From Stomoxys calcitrans (taxonomy: Eukaryota > Arthropoda > Insecta > Diptera > Muscidae): a stretch of DNA of 64,000 nt. Below are positions 23,770 through 34,266 of the stretch, one piece after another. Each line of letters starts with the position of its first letter. The first letter of the stretch is position 1. The position numbers were made by a program, and so were the translations under genes. The notes under the pieces were generated by a model. It was not told where the DNA came from, did not search any database, and worked only from the letters and a program-made list of their open reading frames with translations. Location of the stretch: positions 125,711,453-125,775,452 of the forward strand of contig NC_081554.1 of assembly GCF_963082655.1 (NCBI RefSeq), written 5' to 3'.

Positions 23770-24556
23770 TGACATAAACTGGATTTAACAGGTGAACATT
23801 TTCGTGCGACCATTTTTAACAACTTTCGACGTGTATTGATGAACTTAAATCTTTGTATGGCGATAAGGCACCAACCTAAAGCACTGCGGAAAATTAGTTT
23901 AATAAATTCCGTGAAGAATTCCATGAAGATCGTCCAAAAACGGCCGTTGTAACAGAGAACATATAGTGCAAGACCATCATGTGATATACCGTGAGATAGA
24001 GGCATCCTTCGGCATTTCTTCCACCAGCATACATTTGATATTGTATGAAAGCATTGCCGTAAGAAAAAGGTTTGTTCTTAATCGCTCAAAAAAGAGAGCG
24101 CACAACAAGCCGGCTTATGTATATGGACATAGTGGCATGGGGCGGATTAATATCCGCACCATCTTATCAACCTAACCTAGTGCGAAGAAATTTTGAGGTG
24201 GCGAATAGTGGATCTAAGCGTATGAGCCCGAAACAAAACAACAATCGACCATGTGGGTCTTCGAAACCGAGCCAAATGAAGGATCTTCGTGGATGAAGGA
24301 CTTCCAAGCAAATGGTTACCTGTTTCTTCGGCAAAGCTGGACGTGGTGCGACTGTTCCGCTTAAGCAATGTAAGACATTCAATTCTGGGTGGTACACCAC
24401 AATTTGATTGCATAAAGCCTAGGGAGAAATTCGACAGACGAACAAGAGAAGACGAATCATTGTTCACCATCACAATGAGAGCTTTTACACATCGTGTGAT
24501 GTGTGAGAATGCTACCGAAGTATCCAATAACCATGTTTTGGAGGTTTTTCAATGAT
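23770..24556 (+). pseudogene. decayed mariner transposase
   Basis: Fragments in three frames follow mariner order. FRATIFNNFRRVLM is near 23795. HHVIYREIEASFGISSTSIH (HTH) and AVRKR lie at 23973-24070. SKQMVTCFFGKAGRGATVPL and FNSGWYTTI lie at 24306-24405. SNNHVLEVFQ, near the usual C-terminus, is at 24523-24555. A span of about 120 bp of different sequence replaces the part between HTH and core, and several stops occur. The catalytic DDD set is not intact. The expected length is about 345 residues. Confidence 0.8.
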
Positions 24557-24639
24557 TTCATTTTCATGATTAGGCCGGAAATGTATATGGCAGTCCTCGT
24601 ACCTTTAAAAACGAATGTTATATCCAAAAACTCAATGGA

Positions 24640-24957
24640 ATAGAATCGGCCGGGCCGAACATTGGATACCCACCACTTCGAATATATATATTAACCACAT
24701 TTTTCATAGTACGGTTAAAAATGCATCATGTATGAACCCATACCAGCTATATCTAAATTTAGTTTGATCTCAACCATAGAACTCTTGTGTTGACACTGAT
24801 CTCTCTGAGACCATTCATCTATCCCAGATAGTTTAACAAATATCAGGGGATATACGGTATTTAGATCTGACATGGAACGGCGTGGAGAGGGCGTGGAGAG
24901 GGCGTGGCGATCTTTCCCAAGAACACGTTGAATGCAAAGTTTCATTTTAGGTCAAGT
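24640..24957 (-). mobile_element. cap-side fragment of DINE-like family F2
   Basis: GAATCGGCCGGGCCGAAC, then GGATACCCACCACTTCGAAT and TTAACCACATTTTTCATAG match the F2 cap region; the ACAAGTAAAAAGGCG end is missing. About two degenerate monomers follow. GGCGTGGAGAGGGCGTGGAG at 24882 is a short tandem duplication. A SINE with a target duplication follows directly. Confidence 0.6.
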
Positions 24958-24970
24958 ATTGGCGACTTGA

Positions 24971-25288
24971 GGCCACCGTAGTGCAGAGGTTAGCATGTCC
25001 GCCTATGACGCTGAACGCCTGGGTTCGAATACTGGCGAGAACATCAGAAAAAATTTTCAGCGGTGGTTTTCCCCTCCTACTGCCGGCAACATTTGTGAGG
25101 TACTATGCCATGTAAAACTTCTCTCCAAAGACGTGTAGCACTGCGGCACACCGTTCGGACTTGGCTATAAAAAGGAGGCCCTTCATCATTTAACTTAAAC
25201 TTGAATCGGACTGCACTCTTTGATATGTGAGAAGTTTGCCCCTGTTCCTAAGTGGAATAAATGTTCATGGGCATAATTTGCAATTTGC
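24971..25288 (+). mobile_element. tRNA-derived SINE with 13-bp target duplication
   Basis: The body is flanked by ATTGGCGACTTGA at 24958-24970 and 25289-25301. The head GCCACCGTAGTGCAGAGGTTAGC fits a pol III A box (TAGTGCAGAGG), and GGGTTCGAATACTGGC about 36 bp later fits a B box (GGTTCGAAT). The body has TTTTCAGCGGTGGTTTTCCC and the 3' end GTTCATGGGCATAATTTGC, without poly(A). It would be transcribed by pol III and mobilised by a LINE. Other copies lie at 33504-33800, about 53440-53615, 40849-40890 and split at 61373-62380. Confidence 0.85.
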
Positions 25289-25309
25289 ATTGGCGACTTG
25301 ATCGAACAT

Positions 25310-27606
25310 ATATTTATGGAATTGAAATCGTTTGGTTGGAAAATGTTAATCGGCTAGATTTATATGCCTAATAACAACATAGATATTACCCTTCTTTGTG
25401 ACGTATTAGAGAATATGACGTTGGGTTACAATGACGTCATTCTCGCCTTCGTTGACAAACAGCATGCATTCTCTTGGTCTTTATGCTACGAATGATAGCA
25501 ACTCCACCCATTTTTCCACAACGGTGTACACACTTGATTTGTTTTATGTGAATAACCTCGACAATGTTCTTCTGTGTGATCAAATTTCTGCTCCTTGTTT
25601 TGTCGCAAGACCATATATTTCTTCCCAATAACTTCAAAATTAAGGTGGAAGGGGAACAGACATATATTTCTCGGGATTTTAGAAGTTCGGATAGATTTCG
25701 GATAGCCAAATAGACTTCTGTTGATCAGCAACTTGGATTCCTCCAGGCTAATATACTTGAACTTTACAAATCAACAGTTCGTCTAAAGACCAAGAGATCA
25801 AGTACAAATATTGGGTTGCCCAAAAAGTAATTGCGGATTTTTTAAAAGAAAGTAAATGCATTTTTAATAAAACTTAGAATGAACTTTAATCAAATGTACT
25901 TTTTTACACTTTTTTTCTAAAGCAAGCTAAAGGTAACAGATGATAACTGACAGAAGAAAGAATGCAATTACAGAGTCACAAGCTGTGAAAAAAATTGTCA
26001 ACGCCGACTATATGAAAAAACCGCAATTACTTTTTGGGCAACCCAATAAATACAAGTAAGACACCTGAATTACATAATGTGTTTTGTTCTGCAAGGAGAA
26101 GAACGAACAATTGCTTTAAATCAGCCAAACTGTTGGTTATTTGGCTCGTTTCAGTTCTGCCATTGACTCCAGAAGTAAATGAAAAACGATTAGTGGTTTG
26201 GGTATTAGGAAGTGTAAGGGTACGGATTTCTCCCATGACGATGTAGATGAAATCTTCATCAATATACCAACAGTTTGGGCAGATCTGTCTTCCTAAGGCT
26301 GTGACCATGACTCAACACATCTTGATATTGCTGACGGTAATTTTGCATTCCGATGCATTACTCATGATGAGGCTCTTAATTGCTTTAGGCAGGTAAAGTC
26401 TAACGCCATTGGTCCTGATGGCGTGGATCGGAGATTTATTCGCATAATCCTTCCTCGATTATTTCCTTACCTTACGTTCGTATTTAATTCTATAATCACA
26501 TCCGGTAACTATCCCACTTTTTGGAAACATTTTAGGGATATTCCAGTCCCTAAGTCTAACAAGGAGTTTCTACCCATATCCATATTATGCTATCTATCTA
26601 AGGCATTCGAAAAGGTCACACACAAACAAAAGGCAGACTATTTACGACGCGAATCGTTGCTGAGTGTTAGGCAGTATGGTTTCAGGGCCAATCATAGCTG
26701 TACTACGTCATTATTGGAGGTCTTAGAGTCAATTAGGAGCGACATTGACGACAACCAGGTCTGCTTTTTTGCTCTCCTTGACCTTTGACACAGTGGATCA
26801 TCGCAACATGGCTTTTAAACTAAGACGGTACTTCAATTCCACTGCTACTTCCACAAACCTGATAATGTCCTATTTGATAGATTGCAATCGGTGTAAGCGG
26901 GTGACTTCCTCTTCAATTACGTCATAGTCGCATGCACATGTATGCAGATGACGTATAGATCTTTTTGAGCAGTCATCTGAATGACATAGACCAGCGCATA
27001 CCTGAACTTAATGAGGACCTCTTCAGTGTATGTGTATGGGCCTCAATACCCTCAAATCTAAATGCTTAGTAATACTTAGGAACAAGAGATTTGCCCTGCA
27101 GGATATTGAGATATTGGTAAATTGCGAAAAAAGTGGCTTTGGCTTCCAGTGTCAAAAATCTTGGTGTAGTTTTCAATTGCTCGCTAAGCTGGTCAGACCA
27201 TATAAATAATATCGTGGGTCAGACTTACGAGAAGCTGCGAGTACTGTGGTTGACACATAGCTATGCACCCCTGAACATATGCTGTCTTCAGGCGAAGTCT
27301 CTTTTAGTTCCAGGTTTGTTGTACAGGTATCAGCTTTTTGAGCATTGTGATGCGGGGAGTCGGCGAAAACTTACCATAACATACAATAGCATAATACATT
27401 ATGTTTATGTTTATTTCAGAGGATACAATTCACAAGATCCAATTGAGGTAGGATAATTATACCCCTAAGATGGAGAAGCTTGGTTTCGGAACGTCAATTC
27501 TTTGCCGGTACTATACGTCTGTCGAACACCATACCATTTCATGTACAGGTTATAACAGCAACGTAAATAAATTTAAAAATATGCTACACAACTTTCTTCT
27601 TGTAAT
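25310..27606 (+). pseudogene. LINE (family LINE-J, jockey-superfamily-like), decayed and MITE-split
   Basis: An endonuclease remnant at 25360-25640 includes NSTHFSTTVYTLDLFYVNNL and CDQISAPCF. After a MITE (25811-26046), RT covers 26390-26930: GPDGVDRRFIRIILPRLFPY, IPVPKSNKEFLPISILCYLS and SVRQYGFRANHSCTTSLLEV, then FDTVDHRN. YADD lies at 26941-26952. The thumb at 27133-27456 reads ASSVKNLGVVFNCSLSWSDH and KLRVLWLTHSYAPLN. Frameshifts and small deletions separate the blocks. A related copy starts at 62400. No RNase H is seen. Confidence 0.85.
25811..26046. mobile_element. 236-bp mariner-type MITE (copy 1)
   Basis: TTGGGTTGCCCAAAAAGTAA at the left is mirrored at the right (TTACTTTTTGGGCAACCCAA), with TA at 25809-25810 and 26047-26048. 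Copies at 32760-32996 and 54919-55154 have almost the same length and sequence. TIRs with AAGTAATTGCGGATTTTT are known from mariner elements of the mellifera/rosa type. No coding sequence is present. It splits LINE-J. Confidence 0.9.
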
Positions 27607-27629
27607 AAGTATTGTATTTATTTTCTCAA

Positions 27630-28195
27630 TTGTTTTTTATTTGTGATCATAGTATACTACTAAATATCTTTAAATGGCGATGGTATACCAACATCCACAA
27701 GTATTAAATACTTGGGCTTAAACATAGATAGACGCTAGACTTGGAAACAGCATACCAAATCAAAAAGACAGCAGCTTGAAACGAAAACAAGGCGAATGTA
27801 TTGGCTATTGGGCTCAAGAACGCAACTAAGATTAGAAAATAAAATATTACCGTATAAAACTACTCTAAAACCGATTTGGACGTATGTAGTTGAGCTCTGG
27901 GGCAATTCAAGCCACTCGAACGTTGAAATTTTGCAGCGGTATCAATCTAAAATATTGAGAATGACATCTAACGCAACCAGGTTCATGAGCAATACAAATA
28001 TTCACAAGGATCTCGGCATTCCTTTTGGTTAAGATGAAATTCGAAGATACAGCACGAATTACCTCACCCGACTAAGTAATCATTCAAACATTTTGGCAAT
28101 AACTCTCCTCGATAACACTAACGAAACACGACGACTGATAAAACTTAATGATCTTGACCTTCCCTTTTTGTCATAAATCGATAAATTTGAAAACA
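27630..28195 (+). pseudogene. jockey-clade LINE ORF2 C-terminal fragment
   Basis: A frame at 27670-28032 reads SIKYLGLNIDRR, a stop, then MYWLLGSRTQLRLENKILPY, KPIWTYVVELWGNSSHSNVE and LQRYQSKILRMTSNA, then KDLGIP. The RSQLxLENKxLxYKxxLKPIW block is characteristic of jockey/Doc/BS-type ORF2 C-termini. A frameshift after GIPFG leads to DEIRRYSTNYLTRLSNH. It is distinct from LINE-J directly upstream. Truncated at both ends. Confidence 0.85.
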
Positions 28196-28601
28196 AAAAT
28201 GTAAATATATGAAGTTAAAGTGTGCATATTAATTATAAGCAATGCAATAACTTAAATGATTGCTTAGTTCAATGGGCTTTAGCTTCTTTATTTCAATTTA
28301 ATTTTATGAAAATTTGCTTATTATTTCCTTTTGTAAATAGATCGCATATAAAGAAAAAAAATTCTTTCTTTTTTAACCTTATATCATACAAATAATAATA
28401 ATTAATTTCATTTTACTTGTTTTTTTCTTTTCTGCTGGTTTTTAATAACATATGTACCTTAACTTAAATGCAATTTACTCTAAGAAGATATAAACATCTT
28501 TCCGTTTTTTCATTTTGGTTTTTTCCTCTCTCTCTCTTTATGTTTTTACTACATTGTAATTTACCAAAATGCAAAATATATTATGATATAACTGATTCCA
28601 A
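28196..28601. other. AT-rich stretch without recognised feature
   Basis: It may include a LINE 3' untranslated tail. No gene or terminus is supported. Confidence 0.35.
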
Positions 28602-30007
28602 ACAAGTAAAAAGGCGTTAAGTTCGGCCGTGCCGAACTTTGAATACCCACCACCTCGGGTATATATGTAAACCACCTTTCGTCAAAATCCGGTGAAAAAT
28701 TTATACCTTATGCCCCATAGCAGCTATATCGAAATATGTTCCAATTTTTACCAAATACTAATAAGTACAAGTCATTCTTCTATTGTGTACAACAAAATAT
28801 TGGTCTCTCCTTCTAAAAATAAACCCATCTGAATCATATACGACACGGATGTCGAAAAGCCTAACATAAGTCACTGTGTCAATTTTCAGTGAAATCGCAT
28901 TAAAAATACTCCTTTTATGGGGCCAAGACCTTAAATCAAGATATCGTCTATATGGCAGCTATATCCAAATCTGGACCAATTTGGACAAATTTGGAGAAAA
29001 ATTTCGAAGAACCTAAAACAACTCACTGTCCCAAATTTCGGCGAAATCGGACAATAAATGCGCCTATTACTGGCCCAATACCTTAAATGAAAAGATCGGT
29101 CTATATGGCAGCTATATCCAAATCTGGACCGAATTGTGCCATATTACAGATGTATGTGGAGGGGCTTAAACCTGCCTACGGACAAAAAAAGAATCTCTTC
29201 AAAGTTTCAGCTCAATATCTCAATTTTCAAAGACTAAAGCGTGATTTCAAAAGACAGACGGATGAACATGGCTAGATCGTCTTAGATTTTTCCAACGATT
29301 AAGAATAAAGGGTGATTTTTTTGAGGTTAGGATTTTCATGCATTAGTATTTGACAGATCACGTGGGATTTCAGACATGGTGTCAAAGAGAAAGATGCTCA
29401 GTATGCTTTGACATTTCATCATGAATAGACTTACTAACGAGCAACGCTTGCAAATCATTGAATTTTATTACCAAAATCAGTGTTCGGTTCGAAATGTGTT
29501 CATTCACCGTAACGTTGCGTCCAACAGCATCTTTGAAAAAATACGTTCCAATGATTCCACCAGCGTACAAACCACACCAAACAGTGCATTTTTCGGGATG
29601 CATGGGCAGTTCTTGAACGGCTTCTGGTTGCTCTTCACTCCAAATGCGGCAATTTTGCTTATTTACGTAGCCATTCAACCAGAAATGAGCCTCATCGCTG
29701 AACAAAATTTGTCAAAATTTGAACACATTTCGAACCGAACACTGATTTTGGTAATAAAATTCAATGATTTGCAAGCGTTGCTCGTTAGTAAGTCTATTCA
29801 TGATGAAATGTCAAAGCATACTGAGCATCTTTCTCTTTGACACCATGTCTGAAATCCCACGTGATCTGTCAAATACTAATGCATGAAAATCCTAACCTCA
29901 AAAAAATCACCCTTTATATATATACTCTATAGGGTCGGTAATTTCGATGTGTTCCAAACAGATTGACAAAATGAATACAACCCCATCCTTCAGTGATGGG
30001 TATAAAA
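28602..30007 (-). mobile_element. DINE-like element, family F2 (copy b), interrupted
   Basis: It starts ACAAGTAAAAAGGCGTTAAG, cap TTCGGCCGTGCCGAA (one change in the centre), then ATACCCACCACCTCGGG. It ends GGGTCGGTAATTTCGATGTG, CCCATCCTTCAGTGATGGG and TATAAAA. Degenerate 153-bp monomers lie between. The fold-back element at 29308-29914 splits its 5'-terminal block exactly between CGATTAAGAA and TATATACT. Confidence 0.85.
29308..29914. mobile_element. fold-back Tc1/mariner-type derivative (copy 2) nested in F2
   Basis: Same structure as the copy at 19276, with TA duplications at 29306-29307 and 29915-29916. The inverted arms (about 200 bp) encode the HTH N-terminus in both directions, and a minus-strand catalytic-core piece lies between them (about 29510-29705, FSDEAHFWLNGYVNKQNCR). 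Sequence identity to copy 1 is very high by eye, including the same internal junctions, so a single rearranged progenitor spread. Confidence 0.88.
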
Positions 30008-30346
30008 AAACTGAATTTTGGAATAGTTTAAAATAGTTCTAGATGATTCAATGTGGACCATATTGCGCAGGCATTGCGAGCAGTATAATTTAACTGGCTG
30101 TTCCAAATTTCAGCTGATTATAAATGCGCGTTATTTGCCTAAATTTTAAATCAGATGGTTCATCTATATGTCAGCTATGTAGGTCGGTATAATATTATTC
30201 ACGATCTAATGTTATTATTAGGGAAATCGGGTAAGAAATGTGAGGTTTATTTTAATATATTTATAAACAAACATAGTCCTATATAGAGGATATTGTTTAA
30301 GGATGTGGAGGTGCTCAATGATGCTCACCTAAAATCATCATCTCAT
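30008..30346. other. degenerate F2 monomer and flank
   Basis: At 30050-30205 GTGGACCATATTGCGCAG, CCAAATTTCAGCTGATTATA and CATCTATATGTCAGCTATGT resemble one decayed F2 monomer. ATCATCATCTCATCATCAATC near 30336 is a short TCA repeat. Nothing else is recognised. Confidence 0.45.
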
Positions 30347-31080
30347 CATCAATCATCTGAGACCCCATGAAGTATATGTACATATTATTGTAAGTCATGA
30401 CATTTTAAGTCGATTTATTATGTTCGAACGTCTGAACGTCGGTGTGTCTGTCGAAAACGCGCTTTGTGCAATTTTGCACAAATACTTTATTTTAATGTAG
30501 GTCCTTTAGGATTGCAAATAGGCCAAATCGGTCCATGTTTAAATATAGCTACCATATAAATTGACCTCGCGTTTTTATTTTCTGAGCCTTTAAAGGGCGC
30601 AATTCTTAACCGATGTGACTGCACATATGGTTTTGGTAGGACTTCCAAGCCTGATCTAAATGGATCGAAATCCTAATATAAACCGATCTTCCGATAGCTT
30701 CCATATAAATCGATTTCTTGAGCCTCTAGAGGGCGCAGTTCTTATCTGATTTGTCGGACGACATTTTCCATATGTCGTGTTGGTATGACTTTCAACAACT
30801 GTGCCAAATATGGTCTAAATAGTTAGTGCCATATAAACCGATCTCCCAATTTGATTTTCTGAGACTCTGGAGGGCGCAATCATTACTCGATTTGCCTGAA
30901 ACTTTGGAAGTGGTTTTTCCTATGACTTCTAACAGCCATGACAAGTACGGAACATTATGGTCAATAACTTGGTATATCTCATATTTATTTCTAAAGTCAT
31001 TCAAAGAGCTTGACAAATTCAATCCATGTTCGAGGGTATATAAGTTTCGACCAAGCCGAACTTGGCACTCTTTAACTTCT
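30347..31080 (+). mobile_element. DINE-1-like element, family F1 (copy n), decayed
   Basis: TCTGAGACCCCATGAAGTATATG and GTCTGTCGAAAACGCGC correspond to the F1 5' block. Monomer anchors recur with indels. The 3' cap is mutated to TTCGACCAAGCCGAA, and the end reads CTTGGCACTCTTTAACTTCT. The TATACCCTCC start is missing. It is older than copies b, d and e. Confidence 0.75.
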
Positions 31081-31094
31081 TTTTTTTGTCCTAC

Positions 31095-31365
31095 GTATAA
31101 GTATCAGTGTAAATTTTTTTGCAATATCTCAATTTGTAATAGCTGTAGCGGGGTTATAACTGACGGACGGGCGGATAAACGAACACTGACGGACGGGCGG
31201 ATAAACGAACAGACAGGTGTACACCGTTGAATCGTTGAATTATACTACCGTTGAATTATACAACAATCAATAATACAATATATTTGCTTGGTAGAGTCGG
31301 AAATTAATATTTCGATGGAATGAAAAAACAAAGATACCTCTATTTTATTATAGTGATAATGAAAT
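31095..31365 (-). mobile_element. 5'-end fragment of F2-like element
   Basis: TTTTGCAATATCTCAATTTG, GCTGTAGCGGGGTTATAAC, a GACGGACGG tract and TAGAGTCGGAAATTAATATTTCG follow F2 order. It contains a perfect 26-bp tandem duplication (31159-31184 and 31185-31210). The cap side is missing. Confidence 0.6.
31159..31210. repeat. perfect 26-bp tandem duplication
   Basis: The unit starting ACTGACGGACGGGCGGATAA occurs twice head to tail without mismatch. It arose within the microsatellite part of an F2 fragment. Confidence 0.9.
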
Positions 31366-31664
31366 TTAAAGATAGAACAAGCTTTCCCTTTTTAGTTATC
31401 AGTGTTGCCACCCAAGAAAATTATTTCCTATAAAAATTTAAGAAAATTGCTTCCAAACCCGACCAAAACCTACCAAATGTTCTACAAGCCAAAAATGCGG
31501 TATATGTTTTTATACTCACCACCGAAGAATTTGACATTTGCCATTTCATTTCACAACGTTACAAAGTACTAGATCTCAGTTATTCATAGACAATCTAAAC
31601 ATGTAAGTTTGTAGAAATCTGTTTGTTGAAATCATCTTAAGTTCAAAGATGACGATATAGATTT

Positions 31665-32480
31665 GGCACCCTTTATACCGATCTCCCGATAAAAAGTCTT
31701 GAATTCATAAAGTCGCTTTTTTGTGCTGTTTTTAATGAATAACCGTTTTGAGTTTGGATAAATTGAAATTCGCTACACATATTCGCCGTTATAGTGTGTT
31801 GCAGGAACCCTCAACATCTGAGTATGGTCCGGATCCGACCATATTTGTATGCAGCTGCCCTGCTTTCCGATTGAAGGCATTGAACGCTCAAAAGCCATAT
31901 TTCCTATTAACGAAAATTGGAAGAGATTTCTTAACACTCTATTGTGGTCGGACTTGTATAGAAAGAGCGGCCAAAAATACATAAAACTTGCATTTATTAC
32001 ACAAATTCCATTAAATTTGAAACAATATGCATTTTGATGACCGAACCGAATATAGTCCAAATCGGACTATATTTCCATATAGCTACGATATAAACCGATC
32101 TGCCGATTTTGTGTCTTGAGTCCGTAACCGCTGCATTTATTACCCGATTTCGCTGAAATTTGAAATGGTGAGTTGCAGGAGGCTAACTCAGATAGGTCGG
32201 ACCCTATTTAGATATAGTTCCCAACTAAACGAATCTCCAGATTTGACATTTTGATCCCCTGGAAATATGATCTCAAATAGCACCCATATAAACCTATCTG
32301 CGGATCTAACTTCTAAGGTGGTCCAGCCTGTTGAAATCGCGCTACAATCTTCAATAGAGACAATCTTCAATAGAGACGTGAAACTTTGCACATATTCTTT
32401 TTTCGTCATAGGCAGGTTAAGTTCGAAGTTGGGCTATATCTTGATATATATACTATCTGCCGATTTAAGTTGGAATATTA
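31665..32480 (+). mobile_element. decayed F2-like monomer array
   Basis: At 32340-32450 GAAACTTTGCACATATTC and GGCAGGTTAAGTTCGAAG match the F2 block between microsatellite and monomers. At 32050-32215 TTCCATATAGCTACGATATA, TTACCCGATTTCGCTGAAA and GGTGAGTTGCAGGAGG match monomers. The order of parts suggests several fragments joined. Neither terminus is clear. Confidence 0.5.
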
Positions 32481-32666
32481 CAGGTAAGAAGCTACCTGAT
32501 CCATCCATTAGTATACATTTCGAAATGTGCCTGAGCTCACTGGCATTTTTGTAATTTCTCTACTAATGTGTATATGACAGGCATGACCTTTTGTATCTGA
32601 ATTTAAAGAAAACAAAAATATTATCCAATGTATTAATTCAGTGATGATTATAAACATCCACTGACA

Positions 32667-33414
32667 CACACCACCACAATAGGGTGGGGGTATACTTATC
32701 TCTGTCATTACGTTTGTAACATCTACAAAATATTGATCTGCGGGCCCATAAAGTATATATTGGGTTGGCCAAAAAGTAATTGCGGATTTTTTAAAAGAAA
32801 GTAAATGCATTTTTAATAAAACTTAGAATGAACTTTAATCAAATATACTTTTTTTACACTTTTATCCTAAAGCAAGCTAAAAGTAACAGCTGATAACTGA
32901 CAGAAGAAAGAATGCAATTACAGAGTCACAAGCTGTGAAAAAATTTGTCAACGCCGACTATATGAAAAATCCGCAATTACTTTTTGGGCAACCCAATATA
33001 TTCTGGATCGTCTCGACATTCTGAGTCGATCTAGCCATTCTCGTCCGTACGTCCGTCTGTTGAAATCACGATAGCGGTTGAAATTTTGCACAGATATGTC
33101 TTTTTGGTTTATGTTATTGGGGATATATAAACCGATCTCCCGATTTGATTTATTGGGCCCTTACAAGCCGCTATTTTTGTCCGATTTACACCAACTGTGC
33201 CAATACTTTTCAAACCAGTCTATAAACTGATATAGCTCCCATGTAAACCGGTCTCTCGATCATCCTTGTTCGTTTCCTACAAGCTTTAATTTTTGCTGGT
33301 TTGACAGAAGTATAGTATGTAGAATAAAATTTAGTTTGTATACATTTTTGGCAGAATCCAGGGTGGTGGGTTCCCAATATTCGGCCCGGCCGAACTTGGC
33401 ACGCTTTTACTTGT
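32667..33414 (+). mobile_element. DINE-1-like element, family F1 (copy f), with nested MITE
   Basis: It begins CACCACAATAGGGTGGGGGTATAC, then CATAAAGTATATAT, where a 237-bp MITE interrupts, then ATTCTGGATCGTC and GTCCGTACGTCCGTCTG. The cap is TTCGGCCCGGCCGAA followed by CTTGGCACGCTTTTACTTGT. The bases before the cap (GGGTGGTGGGTTCCCAATA) look like the F2 or F3 subterminal end, so the copy may be a hybrid of cap types. Confidence 0.8.
32760..32996. mobile_element. 237-bp mariner-type MITE (copy 2) nested in F1
   Basis: Ends TTGGGTTGGCCAAAAAGTAA and TTACTTTTTGGGCAACCCAA, with TA at 32758-32759 and 32997-32998. It disrupts the AAAGTATATATATTCTTGATCG block of F1, so the empty site can be inferred. 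Confidence 0.9.
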
Positions 33415-33865
33415 TTTTTCTAACGTCCCCTTCATAATTAAGCAGCAGTCATTTTCAGCAAACAACAACAGTAGGCCTGCTGATTTGACGTTGCAGCAAA
33501 ATTGCAAATGCACATTTGCCCATGAACATTCTATTTAGGAACAGGGGCAAACTTCTCACAAGTCAATGAGTGCTGTCCGATTCAACTTTAAGCTCAATGA
33601 TAAGGGACCTCCTTTTTATAGCCGAGTCCGAACGCCGTGCTGCAGAGCGACACCTCTTTGGAAAGCAGTTTTTACATGGCCGAGTACCTCACAAATGTCG
33701 CCAGCATTAGGAGGGGATAACCACCGCTGAAAAAATTTCTGATGTTCCAGCCAGGATTCGAACCCAGGCATTTAGCGTCATAGGCGGTGGCCTCAGCATA
33801 GCAGCAAAATTATCTACTTATATTCAGCAGACAGTGTCTGCTATTTTCAGAAATTTTTTCTATGA
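33415..33865. repeat. unclassified AGCAGA-rich repeat split by a SINE
   Basis: The left part (CCCCTTCATAATTAAGCAGC, CAGTCATTTTCAGCAAAC) recurs in reverse complement at 44905-44950. The right part (TATTCAGCAGACAGTGTCTG, TTTTTTCTATGAGTGTA) resembles the patch at 23150-23200. The SINE insertion lies between. I do not recognise a transposon class for it. Confidence 0.55.
33504..33800 (-). mobile_element. tRNA-derived SINE, A-box region deleted
   Basis: Flanked by GCAGCAAAATT at 33493-33503 and 33801-33811 (11-bp target duplication). On the minus strand the B box GGGTTCGAATCCTGGCTG is intact. The head has jumped from GGCCACC to GCCTATGACGC, so about 23 bp including the A box are missing compared with the copy at 24971. 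The 3' end is GTTCATGGGCAAATGTGC. It may have been truncated at insertion or may be a sub-variant. Confidence 0.85.
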
Positions 33866-34258
33866 GTGTAGCTGCCATAAGGTGGACATATAAAAGGCGC
33901 ATTTATTGCCCGATTTCTCTGAAATTTAGAACAATGACCACTGTTAAGCTCTTCGATATCCGTTCACTATATGGTTCAGATCTGTCTATATTTGGATATA
34001 GATGCCATATACCAATCTCCCGATTTAAGTCCTTAGGCAAATAAAAGGAGAATTTTTTAATGATGAATTTGGTACAATGAGTTGTCTTAGACCCTCTTAT
34101 AAACTTCTTGAGTAAGGTGGTGATCGGACTATATTAACATATAGCTGTTATGGGTTCATAAATTTTTTTCACCATTATATGACAAAAAGTGATTAATATA
34201 TATCTGAGGTGGTGGGTATCCAAAGTTCAACCCGGACGAACCTAATGCCTATTTTTTT
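33866..34258 (+). mobile_element. 3' part of DINE-like family F2
   Basis: Two degenerate monomers (GCCATAAGGTGGACATATAA, GGATATAGATGCCATATACC) lead to GGTGGTGGGTATCCAAAG and the decayed cap TTCAACCCGGACGAACC, then AATGCCTATTTTTTTGTTTC. It stops 8 bp before the next F1 copy begins. Confidence 0.65.
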
Positions 34259-34266
34259 GTTTCTTG

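Noticed and set aside
24971..25045. A tRNA gene
   Set aside because: A and B boxes are present but the sequence does not close into an acceptor stem and continues as a ~318-bp repeat with target duplications; it is a SINE.
29382..29840. Two overlapping frames on opposite strands inside the fold-back element as separate genes
   Set aside because: They share the inverted arms and contain only the HTH and a core fragment of one transposase; neither could be a functional protein.
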